In this document: piece by piece, positions 34,449 through 43,517 of the stretch
Layout: the number at the start of each line of letters is the position of its first letter
How positions within the stretch are numbered: position 1 is the stretch's first letter
NCBI GenBank assembly: GCA_021772935.1
Contig: JAJFLA010000032.1
Span: forward strand, 144,425 to 208,424
Source of the DNA: Gammaproteobacteria bacterium
GTDB lineage: Bacteria > Pseudomonadota > Gammaproteobacteria > Xanthomonadales > SZUA-36
Direction: 5' to 3'
DNA length: 64,000 nt
The notes under the pieces: generated by a model
The model's input: the letters and a program-made list of their open reading frames with translations, nothing else
Databases searched by the model: none
What the model was told of the DNA's origin: nothing
Translations under genes and position numbers: made by a program

Positions 34449-35369
34449 TCAGGTGTCCGCCATGACGGCCTGTATTTCCCCCAGCGCCTTTTCGACACAA
34501 CTTTCCCCTTCTTCGATTGCTTCAGCGGCTCGGTGAAACTCCAGCATACCGATGTGGGCCAGCTTGGGTAGTATCAGTACGTCTGGTGGATCACCAGCCA
34601 GGCGGCTTCGTGTGATTCTGTCCTGAACAATGTTGATGGCGTTGGTGATCGCATAGAAAAGGCTGGGTTCATCGTCTTTTTTGTCATCTTTGGCAAAGAT
34701 GGAACTGGAATACTCCCTGGCGGTTTGTTTGAGGTTGCTCAAGGTGCCTTCAGTTTCCTGAGCGGCAGGCTCTGTTTTTTTAGGGTTACGTTTGCCGACA
34801 ATATCTGAATTCAAACTGACTGCAATGACAATATCTGCGCCCAGTGCGTGGCAGGTGGTTATGGGAACGGGATTGACCAGACCACCATCAACCAGCCAGC
34901 GATGCTCATTACGAACGGCTGGAAACAGACCCGGTAAGGCCATGGATGCCCTGACCGCATCCGCGAGCCCACCTTCCTGTAACCAGACTTCCCGGCCACT
35001 ATCAAGATTGGTGGATATGGCTGCAAAAGGCTTGGGGAGATCCTCTATACGAACATCTTCAGCAGCGACATAGTTGTGCAGAAACCAGCTCAGTCTATCC
35101 TTATCAACAAAGCCGACTTTAGATAGTTTAATATTGAAAAACCTCAATACATCTGCTCTGCTTGAGCCGAGCACCCAGTCTTCAAGCTTATCGAGGTTTC
35201 CAGCCAAATAAGCGGCACCGATCATCGCACCAATAGAGGTACCACATACAATGTCGGGCTCAATGCCTTCCCGTAACAGCGCTTTGATAACACCGATGTG
35301 GGACCAGCCACGGGAGGCACCGCTACCCAAAACCAGACCGACCCTTGGTGATACGCTGGGGTTGTTCAA
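34449..35369 (-). CDS. Patatin-like phospholipase (RssA-like)
   Basis: A serine hydrolase with the Ser-Asp dyad. It has an oxyanion loop (GLVLGSGASRGWSHIG), the nucleophile motif GTSIGA, and DGG with the catalytic Asp (LVDGGLVNPVP). It ends with a helical region. The in-frame ATG at 35489 would overlap the upstream kinase gene by 74 bases; a TTG at 35369, nine bases after GGA, gives the normal short leader before GLVLGSG, so I prefer it. Physiological lipid substrate unknown. Confidence 0.82.
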   Translation of the reverse strand: MNNPSVSPRVGLVLGSGASRGWSHIGVIKALLREGIEPDIVCGTSIGAMIGAAYLAGNLDKLEDWVLGSSRADVLRFFNIKLSKVGFVDKDRLSWFLHNYVAAEDVRIEDLPKPFAAISTNLDSGREVWLQEGGLADAVRASMALPGLFPAVRNEHRWLVDGGLVNPVPITTCHALGADIVIAVSLNSDIVGKRNPKKTEPAAQETEGTLSNLKQTAREYSSSIFAKDDKKDDEPSLFYAITNAINIVQDRITRSRLAGDPPDVLILPKLAHIGMLEFHRAAEAIEEGESCVEKALGEIQAVMADT

Positions 35370-35415
35370 GGCCTTGTTTCCGTCAAACCAGGGTCGTGCT
35401 CCGGCCCCAATCGCT

Positions 35416-38400
35416 TCATCGCTCCGGCAACCATTTTGAGATCGTTGAAAAAAGGTCTTCCAGGTCGATAGGCTTGGCAACGAAGTCATTCATTCCTGCG
35501 AGAATACAGGCTTGGCGGTCTTCTGCAAAAACATTGGCTGTCATCGCCAGGATGGGGATGTTCTGCTTGTCGTCTAAAGAGCGGATTATCCGGGTAGCTT
35601 CCAGACCATCCATCTCCGGCATTTGCACGTCCATCAGAACGAGGTCATAAGTGGTTGCAGCAACCATTTTCACGGCTTCAATGCCATTTTCCGCTGTTTC
35701 TACCACCAGGCCGGCTCCACTCAACAACTGCTGCGCCACTTCACAGTTGATGGCATTATCCTCAACCAGCAGAATACGTGCACCGCGGTGGCAGTGGTGA
35801 ATCTGCGTCTCGGCACCTGTTGCCATGTCAGGCATTTCGTCTGGCATGCTGCCATGACCACGCGCCAGCCAGGCAGTGAACCAGAAAATACTGCCTTTGT
35901 CAGGCTCACTCTCCGCCCCTGCCTCGCCACCCATAAGGTGTGCCAGGTGCTGGGTTATGGACAGACCCAGGCCGGTGCCGCCGTGCTTGCGGGTGGTAGA
36001 GGCATCGGCCTGCTCAAAAGCCGTAAACAATCTGGACAGCTTATCTGGCTCGATTCCGATGCCCATATCCTGTACCTCAAATCGTACCAGTATCTGGTCA
36101 ACCCGCTCTTCCAGTGTTTTGGCGCGCAAGTAGATCGTACCCTGCTTAGTGAATTTAACGGCGTTGCCAACGTAGTTGAGCAAGGCCTGACGAAGACGGG
36201 TCAAATCACCCCGAAGCCATTGTGGTACACCGTTTTGGTCTGTTTCAAAGACCAGGTCCCGGACCCCGGCCTGCTCTCTCATGAGTGATTCAACGTGTCC
36301 GAAGACGGCATCCAGTTTGAAATCAGCTTGCTCCAGTACGACTTTTCCGGCTTCAATTTTGGACAGGTCCAGGATGTCATTAATGACGGATAACAGGTGT
36401 TCGGAGGAGGTAGATATCTTATCAAGCCATTCCACTTGCTCGGCGGCCAATCCAGCACGCCGCAACAAATGGGTGAACCCGGTGATGGCATTCATCGGGG
36501 TACGTAATTCGTGGCTCATGCAAGATAAAAAATCAGTTTTGGCCCGGCTGGCGGCCTCGGCTGTATTCTTAGCCTGTCGTAGTTCGTTTGCTGTGCGATT
36601 GTGCTCGGTTTCGTCATGTGACACTGCAACCAGCAATTTGGAGCTTTCGCTTTCAATGACATGCAGTCTTGTTTCAACCGGGAATCGTGTGCCATCCTTA
36701 CGCTGGTGATCTGATCTGATTACAGCACCATCGGGGTCGTTGTTTGTTAGTATTTCATCGAGTCTTTTCGCCAGCTCTGCTTTGCTGAATCCCGGTACGA
36801 TTGCATCTGGCCCCAGGCTAAGCAACTCGTCTTGCTCATAACCTAAATATTCCCAGCCAGCGCGATTGGCGTCAATGAATTTCATTTTTTCACAATCAAT
36901 TAGATAAATACCATCAGACGCGCTGTCAAGTGCGGCGCGAAAACGCAATAAGGCCTCATCAGCCTGTTTGCGCAGGGTGATATCCTCCTGAATCCCAAGA
37001 AAATGACTTATTTTACCGCTGGCATCGCGAATCGGGGAAATGGAAACAGCTTGCCAAAATAACTCACCATTCTTATTCCTGTTAATGAGTTCACCCTTAA
37101 ACTCATTACCGTCTTTAATGGTCTTCCAAATCTCCTTATATATATCGGCAGAGGCACGACCCGACTGCAGGATACTGGGGTTCTGTCCGATGACTTCGGT
37201 CGGCGAATAACCCGACATCCTGCTAAACGCTGGATTAACATATTCTATGACGCTTTTGTAATCCGTAATAATGATGGCGGCGGGACTTTGCTCTACCGCA
37301 CGGGTTAAATTGCGCAGTTCCCTATTTTTTTCATTTTGTACAGTCAGATCCTGAATCATAGCGGTAAAGATTTGTCTGTCACCAATGCGACTTTCACTCA
37401 AGCCAACGCGTATAGGGATGATTCGGCCGTCTTTGTGCAGACCACTTACTTCGCGTCCACTGCTCATACTCTTGGAATGATTAGTCTCACTATAATTTTT
37501 GACATGTTTGGCGTGTGTATTCCGATGAGGTTTTGGTATCAACATGTGTAAATTTCTACCCACTACCTCGCCGGCCAGGTAGCCAAAGATATCTTCTGCT
37601 GCCAGGTTGAAAGTCTCAATTACACTCTCTTTATCAATTGTGACAATGCCGTCCATGGCGTGGTCCAGCACGACACGCAAAAAGGTTTCGGACTTCGCAA
37701 GTGTCGCGGTTGCTTGCTGTTGTAAACGTCTTGTCAAATAAACAAAGGCAAGACCAAGCAAGAGTGTCATGATGAACATTACCATCACGGTCACCTGTGT
37801 GCTTCGGTAAGACGCGAGTGCTTCGTTTTCGTCGATTTCGGTGGCAAAGCCGATGCCAAGTGCTGTGTCCCACAACCAGGCACCAAGCACAGGGACGCCA
37901 CGATAATCACGATAGGCCTTTGCGCTGCTGCCTGTATTAGCTGCAAGGGCACTTTGAGCCATCAGCGTATAGGGTTGATGCTCAAGCTCAGCCACTTGAT
38001 ACGAATCTTGCAAAGGGGTAATTAGCAAGTTCTGGCCCGGGTCACGCAACTTGACCTTCAGTAAGCTGTTTTCACCCGCTGCAATAAGGCCCACGTGCAC
38101 CAGTTGTTCATTAAAGCGGCTTTCCGTGATCATCAAGCCCTGCCGATCAAAAAGGTAGGTCTCCCCTGTTGCCCCAATATTCCCTATGCGGGCAATCTTT
38201 GAGAAGGTTTCGAAGGGGTCCAGCCGTACGGCTAATGCTGCAATCACCTGTCCCTTGTCCCATATCGGTACCAGGATGAACATCGTCGGGCTATTTTCAA
38301 TAAGCTGACCAGTATCATTGGGCAGGGGAACATCGGATGGCAGTGGCGGCACCAACTGCGGCACGCCTTGGAATACATTAATAAGATTATTGGTGCGCCA

Positions 38401-38853
38401 GTTGTCAATCAGGTTCGGCTGGCCGACATTCACATCACGCATTGACGCGAGGTTGGTACAGTCGGGCGCGATGATGAACATACCCAAGGCATCTTGCCGC
38501 TTCTGGAGGTTCTTGAAAAAAGTTCGGATACTTTGTTGCGCCTCGCTACCGATAAGCGTAGCGGGTTCCCGGGTTGTTGCGAGCAGTAAGCGGGTATTCT
38601 CAATGGTGAATGGGTCAGATGCCCAAACGGACATATCCTTAATCAGGTTTTTCAACCAAACATTCTTGTAGGACTCATGCGTTGTCCTCAGCGTTGTCTG
38701 TAGTAAACCCAGGGTTCTCTGTCTGAGTTGTGTTTCGACTTGTATGAGCCCAAATGAGGCAACCAGCAAAGTTAAAACAATAAAGAAGAACGCTATAACC
38801 AACGTTTTTGTGCGAGAGCCTTTTTCCTCTTTTTGCAATGTTCCAGCATGCAT
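35416..38853 (-). CDS. Hybrid sensor histidine kinase (dCache-PAS3-HisKA-HATPase-REC)
   Basis: A large 1145-residue membrane kinase. TM1 lies at about 16-38, followed by a periplasmic double-Cache-type sensor of about 310 residues. TM2 is near 350-373 (VMVMFIMTLLLGLAFVYL), then three PAS domains to about 760. The HisKA phospho-acceptor is H781 (SHELRTPMNAI), with HATPase (N in NAVKFTKQ, GTGLGLSI), and the C-terminal receiver carries D1075 (LVLMDVQMPEMDG). No separate output regulator is adjacent, so the partner (perhaps an orphan Hpt protein) must be elsewhere. The ligand is unknown; Cache domains bind small organic acids or amino acids. Confidence 0.93.
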   Translation of the reverse strand: MHAGTLQKEEKGSRTKTLVIAFFFIVLTLLVASFGLIQVETQLRQRTLGLLQTTLRTTHESYKNVWLKNLIKDMSVWASDPFTIENTRLLLATTREPATLIGSEAQQSIRTFFKNLQKRQDALGMFIIAPDCTNLASMRDVNVGQPNLIDNWRTNNLINVFQGVPQLVPPLPSDVPLPNDTGQLIENSPTMFILVPIWDKGQVIAALAVRLDPFETFSKIARIGNIGATGETYLFDRQGLMITESRFNEQLVHVGLIAAGENSLLKVKLRDPGQNLLITPLQDSYQVAELEHQPYTLMAQSALAANTGSSAKAYRDYRGVPVLGAWLWDTALGIGFATEIDENEALASYRSTQVTVMVMFIMTLLLGLAFVYLTRRLQQQATATLAKSETFLRVVLDHAMDGIVTIDKESVIETFNLAAEDIFGYLAGEVVGRNLHMLIPKPHRNTHAKHVKNYSETNHSKSMSSGREVSGLHKDGRIIPIRVGLSESRIGDRQIFTAMIQDLTVQNEKNRELRNLTRAVEQSPAAIIITDYKSVIEYVNPAFSRMSGYSPTEVIGQNPSILQSGRASADIYKEIWKTIKDGNEFKGELINRNKNGELFWQAVSISPIRDASGKISHFLGIQEDITLRKQADEALLRFRAALDSASDGIYLIDCEKMKFIDANRAGWEYLGYEQDELLSLGPDAIVPGFSKAELAKRLDEILTNNDPDGAVIRSDHQRKDGTRFPVETRLHVIESESSKLLVAVSHDETEHNRTANELRQAKNTAEAASRAKTDFLSCMSHELRTPMNAITGFTHLLRRAGLAAEQVEWLDKISTSSEHLLSVINDILDLSKIEAGKVVLEQADFKLDAVFGHVESLMREQAGVRDLVFETDQNGVPQWLRGDLTRLRQALLNYVGNAVKFTKQGTIYLRAKTLEERVDQILVRFEVQDMGIGIEPDKLSRLFTAFEQADASTTRKHGGTGLGLSITQHLAHLMGGEAGAESEPDKGSIFWFTAWLARGHGSMPDEMPDMATGAETQIHHCHRGARILLVEDNAINCEVAQQLLSGAGLVVETAENGIEAVKMVAATTYDLVLMDVQMPEMDGLEATRIIRSLDDKQNIPILAMTANVFAEDRQACILAGMNDFVAKPIDLEDLFSTISKWLPER

Positions 38854-38922
38854 AAAGATAATTCCGGTTAGCGGACGGTTACATGATAGCGCTTAATCTG
38901 ATCAATGGGTTAACCTATACCA

Positions 38923-39327
38923 ATGATCAAGCGGATACATCACATAAATTTCATAGTAAAAGACCTCAACAAAGCGGTGCAGCGATATCGTGTGCTATTT
39001 GGAGACCCGGTTGGCGGAGTAGAGTCTCTTCCTCAGCGTGGTGTAAAGCTGGCGCGATTTAAGGTGGCTGAGACTTGGTTGATTCTGGTGCAGCCTGTAG
39101 GTGATGAAGGCGTGCCAGCGCAATATTTAAAAAAACACGGCGAGGGCTTTTTTCTGATTTCCTGCCAGGTTGATGATGTCAGGAATGCCTCAAAGTTGGT
39201 TTCATCGAAGGGTATTCACGTATTGGATCAGCATCCACGCCAAGGGCTCGATGATTGGAGAGTGATGGATTTAAGCCCGGACGACCTGTTTGGTGCTGAT
39301 TTTCAATTGCTTGAGTCAGATGAGTAG
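38923..39327 (+). CDS. VOC family protein (glyoxalase/epimerase fold)
   Basis: A 134-residue vicinal-oxygen-chelate protein: IKRIHHINFIVKDLNKAVQRYRVLFG, a second half with EGFFLISCQVDDV, and metal-ligand candidates H8 and a Glu/Asp near the end. The pattern resembles methylmalonyl-CoA epimerase and other VOC enzymes, but the reaction cannot be assigned. It is transcribed divergently from the kinase and convergent with leuD. It may be a partner in branched-acyl-CoA chemistry here, which is inference only. Confidence 0.75.
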   Translation: MIKRIHHINFIVKDLNKAVQRYRVLFGDPVGGVESLPQRGVKLARFKVAETWLILVQPVGDEGVPAQYLKKHGEGFFLISCQVDDVRNASKLVSSKGIHVLDQHPRQGLDDWRVMDLSPDDLFGADFQLLESDE

Positions 39328-39363
39328 CTTATGTATGTGTTCGTATTGATAAATTAATTTTCT

Positions 39364-39942
39364 TTATACCTGCTGTGCCCCCTCGTAAACTTCAATTTCA
39401 TCACGATGTTGGAGCAGGTAATCAAGCGGGTTAATGTCGTTGATCAAGCAATATGAAGTGAATCGATCTAATGGGAATTCTCTGCGTCCATGTCCTGGTA
39501 TTTCAATTTGCCGTGATTTGATGTCGATATTCAGTGACTGTTTATCCTGTTGAAGTAAAAAAGCCAGGGTCTCGGGATCAACCATTATTAACAACAAACC
39601 GTTATTAAGCGCATTGGTATAGAAAATGTCGCCAAAACGCGTGCTGATGACTGCCTTAAAGCCGGCATCAAGCAAGCTCCACACTGCATGCTCCCGTGAT
39701 GAACCGCAGCCGAAATTATCACCCGTCACCAGTATTTTTTGGCGGCAGCAATCCATGTTCTTGAAAGACTGAAATTGATTGCTTGCAGGGTTTTCGCGCC
39801 AATCTCTGAAACAGTACTGCCCTAAGCCCTCCCGCTTGGTCGTTGTCAGGAAGCGGGCAGGGTAAATCTGGTCTGTATCAATGTTGTCCACAGCTAAGTT
39901 GAATGTTTGGCTTGTGAAACCGCTATTCTGGTTGCTAGACAT
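39364..39942 (-). CDS. leuD: 3-isopropylmalate dehydratase small subunit-type hydro-lyase
   Basis: A 192-residue LeuD-family swivelling domain (VDNIDTDQIYPARFL, VTGDNFGCGSSREHAVWSLLDAG, ISTRFGDIFYTNALNNGLL). With LeuC it forms a [4Fe-4S] hydro-lyase of the aconitase superfamily. I chose ATG 39942, preceded by AAGGAAC; it overlaps the leuC stop by eight bases. No leuA or leuB is nearby. The pair lies downstream of a GntR regulator beside a catabolic operon, so it may serve citraconate/maleate-type hydration rather than leucine biosynthesis. That specificity is inferred. Confidence 0.88.
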   Translation of the reverse strand: MSSNQNSGFTSQTFNLAVDNIDTDQIYPARFLTTTKREGLGQYCFRDWRENPASNQFQSFKNMDCCRQKILVTGDNFGCGSSREHAVWSLLDAGFKAVISTRFGDIFYTNALNNGLLLIMVDPETLAFLLQQDKQSLNIDIKSRQIEIPGHGRREFPLDRFTSYCLINDINPLDYLLQHRDEIEVYEGAQQV

Positions 39943-41347
39943 GAGTTCCTTCCATGTATGCGCTCGGGTCAGTGACAACCCCGGTAATAGCACATATGGC
40001 GGCAGTTAAAGGACTGGCCAATAAGGTGCGAGCTCCTGGTCCTTGTCTACCTTCAAAATTGCGGTTGCTGGTGCTGACCACGAACTCACCAGGCGCAGCT
40101 ATATCACCATTCATGGCGACGCACATCGAACAACCTGGGTTGCGCCATTGTGCCCCTGCTTCGATAAACACACGATCCAGGCCCTCATCCTCAGCTTGTT
40201 TTTTGATAGTTTCAGACCCAGGCACAATCATCACACGAGTGCCAACAGCCACTTTCTTGTTGCGCATGAGATTGGCTGCGGCTCGTAAATCTGTGATTCT
40301 GGCGTTGGTGCAACTGCCAATGAATACCACATCTACAATCTGTCCATGGAGTGGCTTACCTGCGGTTAAACCCATATAATTCAGAGCTTTATATAGTGAC
40401 CCGGAAGAGTCATCATGAGGAATATTGGCTCCGACAGGAATAACCATGCCTGGGTTTGTTCCCCACGAGATGGTTGGCTTGATGCGGTTTGCGTTAATAC
40501 TAATGCTGGAATCAAAGTGGGCGTCAGGGTCTGAATATAGTTGTTTCCAACTGGCGAGCTTTGTTGTCCAAGCCTCTCCTTCAGGAACAAGTGGGCGGCC
40601 TTTCAGGTATTTGAATGTGGTTTCATCTGGGGCGATCATGCCGGCTTTTGCACCGCATTCAATGGACATGTTACACAGTGTCATACGTGACTCCATATCC
40701 ATGGAGCGGATGGTAGAGCCACAATATTCAATCACATGGCCTGTAGCTCCATCAACACCAATCTGTCCGATAATGTACAGGCTAACATCCTTGGCACTGG
40801 TGTAAGGGTTCAGTGCACCATTCACTTCTATCCGCATGCTGCGAGGTTTACGTTGCAACAGGCATTGTGTTGCCAGCACATGAGCAACCTCAGTAGTGCC
40901 AATACCAAAAGCCAGCGCGCCAAATGCGCCGTGAGTGCTGGTGTGACTGTCACCACAAACCACGGTCAGTCCAGGTTGAGTTGCTCCCAATTCAGGACCT
41001 ATCACATGCACAATGCCTCGTTGCGGGCTATCCCAGTCATGTAGGGTGATGTCAAATTTGCGGCAGTTATGGCGCAAGGCTTCAACCTGTTTCTCGGCTT
41101 CACGGCTGACATAATTTAGTTGGCCGGAAGCATCTGTTGGCAATGTGGGTACAGCATGATCAAGTGTTGCAAGACAACGATCTGGTCTGTGTACCTTAAG
41201 ATTCAAGCTGTCAAGTTTTTCAAAGGCCTGTGGTGAACTGACTTCATGTATCAGGTGTAAATCAATATACACAATGGCCGGTGCCTGAGGTTTTTCTTCC
41301 CGGACGGTGTGGCTGTGCCAAATTTTGTCAAACAGTGTTTGGCTCAT
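39935..41347 (-). CDS. leuC: 3-isopropylmalate dehydratase large subunit-type hydro-lyase
   Basis: A 470-residue aconitase-superfamily enzyme. The [4Fe-4S] ligand cysteines lie in IGSCTNARI and PGCSMCVAMN, with GDSHTSTHGAFGALAFGIG and SNRNFEGRQG motifs. It is closely LeuC-like over its whole length (SQTLFDKIWHSHTV start, EVSSPQAFEKL). It catalyses isomerisation or hydration of small unsaturated/hydroxy diacids; leucine biosynthesis is the default annotation. Within the cluster with GntR, CoA-transferase and lyase genes, a catabolic role on citraconate/citramalate is an attractive alternative. Confidence 0.9.
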   Translation of the reverse strand: MSQTLFDKIWHSHTVREEKPQAPAIVYIDLHLIHEVSSPQAFEKLDSLNLKVHRPDRCLATLDHAVPTLPTDASGQLNYVSREAEKQVEALRHNCRKFDITLHDWDSPQRGIVHVIGPELGATQPGLTVVCGDSHTSTHGAFGALAFGIGTTEVAHVLATQCLLQRKPRSMRIEVNGALNPYTSAKDVSLYIIGQIGVDGATGHVIEYCGSTIRSMDMESRMTLCNMSIECGAKAGMIAPDETTFKYLKGRPLVPEGEAWTTKLASWKQLYSDPDAHFDSSISINANRIKPTISWGTNPGMVIPVGANIPHDDSSGSLYKALNYMGLTAGKPLHGQIVDVVFIGSCTNARITDLRAAANLMRNKKVAVGTRVMIVPGSETIKKQAEDEGLDRVFIEAGAQWRNPGCSMCVAMNGDIAAPGEFVVSTSNRNFEGRQGPGARTLLASPLTAAICAITGVVTDPSAYMEGTHV

Positions 41348-41396
41348 TGACTACTCACACTTTGCAGTGAGCTGTTCAGAGGTTCCCGAGTCCGGA

Positions 41397-42182
41397 CTAG
41401 GTGTCGGCATCAAGTTCCATATCTATTCGGTACTCAAACCGTTCCGGGTGATACAGCACTCTCAGATAATCAACCGGGTTCTCTTGAGAATGGTGGTTTT
41501 GAAAGGAAAGACGGGTCAGGCTCAATAACGCGGTACCACGTTCAACCCCCAAAGCTTTGGCGGCCTCAGCATTCGCCGCGCAGGCAGTCAGTGATTGCTT
41601 GATAAAAGAAACTCTAAAACCCTTGCTGCGAAAATAGGTCATTCGTGGCGTGTGTTCGAACACCGTGGGGTCTTCAGGCAAATCTACAATTCGGGTCCAA
41701 CTGCTGTAATAGCCAAAACGGATAGCGTCATGCTGCCGGACGCGCCGTAACTGTAGAATTTGTTTTTCGGGGGCTAAACCTAAAAGCTGACGGATTTTCT
41801 TTGGAGGCCGCGCCATTCGACATTGCAAGGTGACGGCGGTCGAGCTTTGTCCGATAGATTCAATTTCCTGTAAAAGCCCTACCATGGGGGCGTGCATCGG
41901 TGATGTAGTGGATTCATGCGTGACGTGTGTCCCACGCCCACGCTGTCTTTCCACAAAACCCTCGCGTGCCAATTCGTCCATCGCACGTTTGCTTGTGATT
42001 CTGGACACTCCAAATTCTTCTGACAACTGGCCTTCTGTTGGCAGTTGTGAGCCATTGATGAATGTGCCATCAAGAATACCGTTCTTCAAAAGCTTGTAGA
42101 GTTGGAAATACAGTGGTGTAGGCAGGTCCTTTGACAGAGCCTGACGTTGTTTCTGGCTGAACACAGTGTGTAGTTCAATCAT
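41397..42182 (-). CDS. GntR family (HutC/UTRA) transcriptional regulator
   Basis: A 261-residue regulator. Winged helix of GntR type (PLYFQLYKLLKNGILDG, LPTEGQLSEEFGVSRITSKRAMDELAREGFVERQRGRGTHV) at about residues 22-92, then a UTRA effector domain to the end (RRVRQHDAIRFGYYSSW). Divergent from the CaiB operon and upstream of leuC-leuD on its own strand, so it probably controls both directions. An inverted repeat at 42215-42240 in the intervening gap is the likely operator. The effector is probably a pathway acid or CoA ester. Confidence 0.9.
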   Translation of the reverse strand: MIELHTVFSQKQRQALSKDLPTPLYFQLYKLLKNGILDGTFINGSQLPTEGQLSEEFGVSRITSKRAMDELAREGFVERQRGRGTHVTHESTTSPMHAPMVGLLQEIESIGQSSTAVTLQCRMARPPKKIRQLLGLAPEKQILQLRRVRQHDAIRFGYYSSWTRIVDLPEDPTVFEHTPRMTYFRSKGFRVSFIKQSLTACAANAEAAKALGVERGTALLSLTRLSFQNHHSQENPVDYLRVLYHPERFEYRIDMELDADT

Positions 42183-42214
42183 TGTTCATTATTATTTTGA
42201 TTGCGCATTGCATT

Positions 42215-42240
42215 TTAATGTTACATTAATATAACATTAA
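42215..42240. promoter_or_regulatory. Palindromic operator candidate for the GntR regulator
   Basis: TTAATGTTA at 42215-42223 and its exact reverse complement TAACATTAA at 42232-42240, separated by eight bases (CATTAATA). It lies in the 135-base divergent promoter region between the GntR gene and the CaiB-type gene. A perfect 9-bp inverted repeat centred between divergent genes is typical of an autoregulatory dimer site. Confidence 0.55.
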
Positions 42241-42317
42241 ATCCTATGCAACTTCGGAGTCATCATTCTTTTGCGGATTAAAGTCGTGTTAAACATTGAG
42301 AACAGTCTGTCCGCAAC

Positions 42318-43517
42318 ATGAGTAAGGCGTTGACTGGTATTCGGATTCTCGATCTGACTCATATGCTGTCTGGGCCTTATGGCGCCATGATTCTCGCTGA
42401 TCTGGGCGCAGAAACGATCAAGGTCGAACCCTTGCAGGGTGAAGGTACTCGCAAGCTGATGGCAAATGATAGCAACAACTCTCTTGATGGGATGGGTGCT
42501 TACTATATTACTCTCAACCGTAATAAGAAAAGTGTTGCCATTGACCTTAAAAGTGAAAAAGGCCTGGCGGTTTTTTATGATCTGGTACGTCAATCTGATG
42601 TGGTTATCAGCAATTTTGGCGCCACCGTACCCGGGCGATTAAAAATTGACTACGAGAACCTTAGCAAAATCAATCCTGCCATTATCACCTGTACCGTGAC
42701 CGGTTATGGCTCCGATGGCCCCAGCCCTAACCGGCCAGCCTTTGATCAGGTGGCACAGGCTACTGGTGGCGGTATGTCGATTACTGGTACTGATGTGGAC
42801 CACCCGGTACGTGCTGGTATTCCGATTGGAGATCTCGGTGGGGGTATGTTTGCAGTCATGGGTATCCAGTCTGCTCTGCTGGAACGTCATCGCAGTGGTA
42901 AGGGCCAACATGTCGATATCTCGATGCTCGACTGCCAGATTTCCATGCTGAACTATATGGCAACGATGTTTTTTCTTAACGGAAATGACCCCAAACCGAT
43001 TGGTAATGCGCATTTTGTGCATGTTCCTTATAACACCTACAAAACCTCCGATGGTTATATTGTGATCGCAGTGATTACCGACAATTTTTGGCACAACTTA
43101 AAACAACTTGTACAAATCAAAGAATTTGACAATCCCATCTACGACTTTCAACCAGGCCGCTGGCAAGATCGTGACCTGATTAATGCAAAGCTCAATGAGG
43201 CGCTTACTGTAAATACCACAAAATACTGGTTGGGTCAGTTGCAGGAAAAGAAGATTCCGTGCGCGCCTGTTAACCGTTTTAGCGAAGCACTCAGTGACGA
43301 ACAGGTATTACACCGCAATATGGTGGTTGACCTCAAACATCCAGATGGCAAGTCCACACGAGGGCCGGGCAATCCAATCAAGCTGTCGCGGAATAACGAA
43401 GAGTCATTCACTGCGGCCCCCAAGCTTGGCCAGGATACCGATGCTGTGTTGGAGCAGTTATTGGGTTATAACCCAGATCAAATTTCAACGCTCAAACAAC
43501 AAGGTGCTATTGCCTGA
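42318..43517 (+). CDS. CaiB/BaiF family CoA-transferase
   Basis: A 399-residue class III CoA-transferase: GIRILDLTHMLSGPYGAMILADLGAETIKVEP, LNRNKKSVAIDLKSEKG, VTGYGSDGPSPNRPAFDQVAQATGG, and the active-site Asp region PIGDLGGGMFAVMG. It moves CoA from a donor acyl-CoA to a carboxylic acid. First gene of the rightward operon and overlapping the HMGL-type lyase by one base. The likely partner reaction is activation of a branched C5/C6 hydroxy-acid (citramalate or 3-hydroxy-3-methylglutarate type) before cleavage, which is inferred from the neighbour. Confidence 0.88.
   Translation: MSKALTGIRILDLTHMLSGPYGAMILADLGAETIKVEPLQGEGTRKLMANDSNNSLDGMGAYYITLNRNKKSVAIDLKSEKGLAVFYDLVRQSDVVISNFGATVPGRLKIDYENLSKINPAIITCTVTGYGSDGPSPNRPAFDQVAQATGGGMSITGTDVDHPVRAGIPIGDLGGGMFAVMGIQSALLERHRSGKGQHVDISMLDCQISMLNYMATMFFLNGNDPKPIGNAHFVHVPYNTYKTSDGYIVIAVITDNFWHNLKQLVQIKEFDNPIYDFQPGRWQDRDLINAKLNEALTVNTTKYWLGQLQEKKIPCAPVNRFSEALSDEQVLHRNMVVDLKHPDGKSTRGPGNPIKLSRNNEESFTAAPKLGQDTDAVLEQLLGYNPDQISTLKQQGAIA

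Noticed and set aside
39364..41347. Firm assignment of LeuCD to leucine biosynthesis
   Set aside because: Sequence is LeuCD-like, but leuA and leuB are absent and the genes share a regulator region with catabolic genes. Left open.
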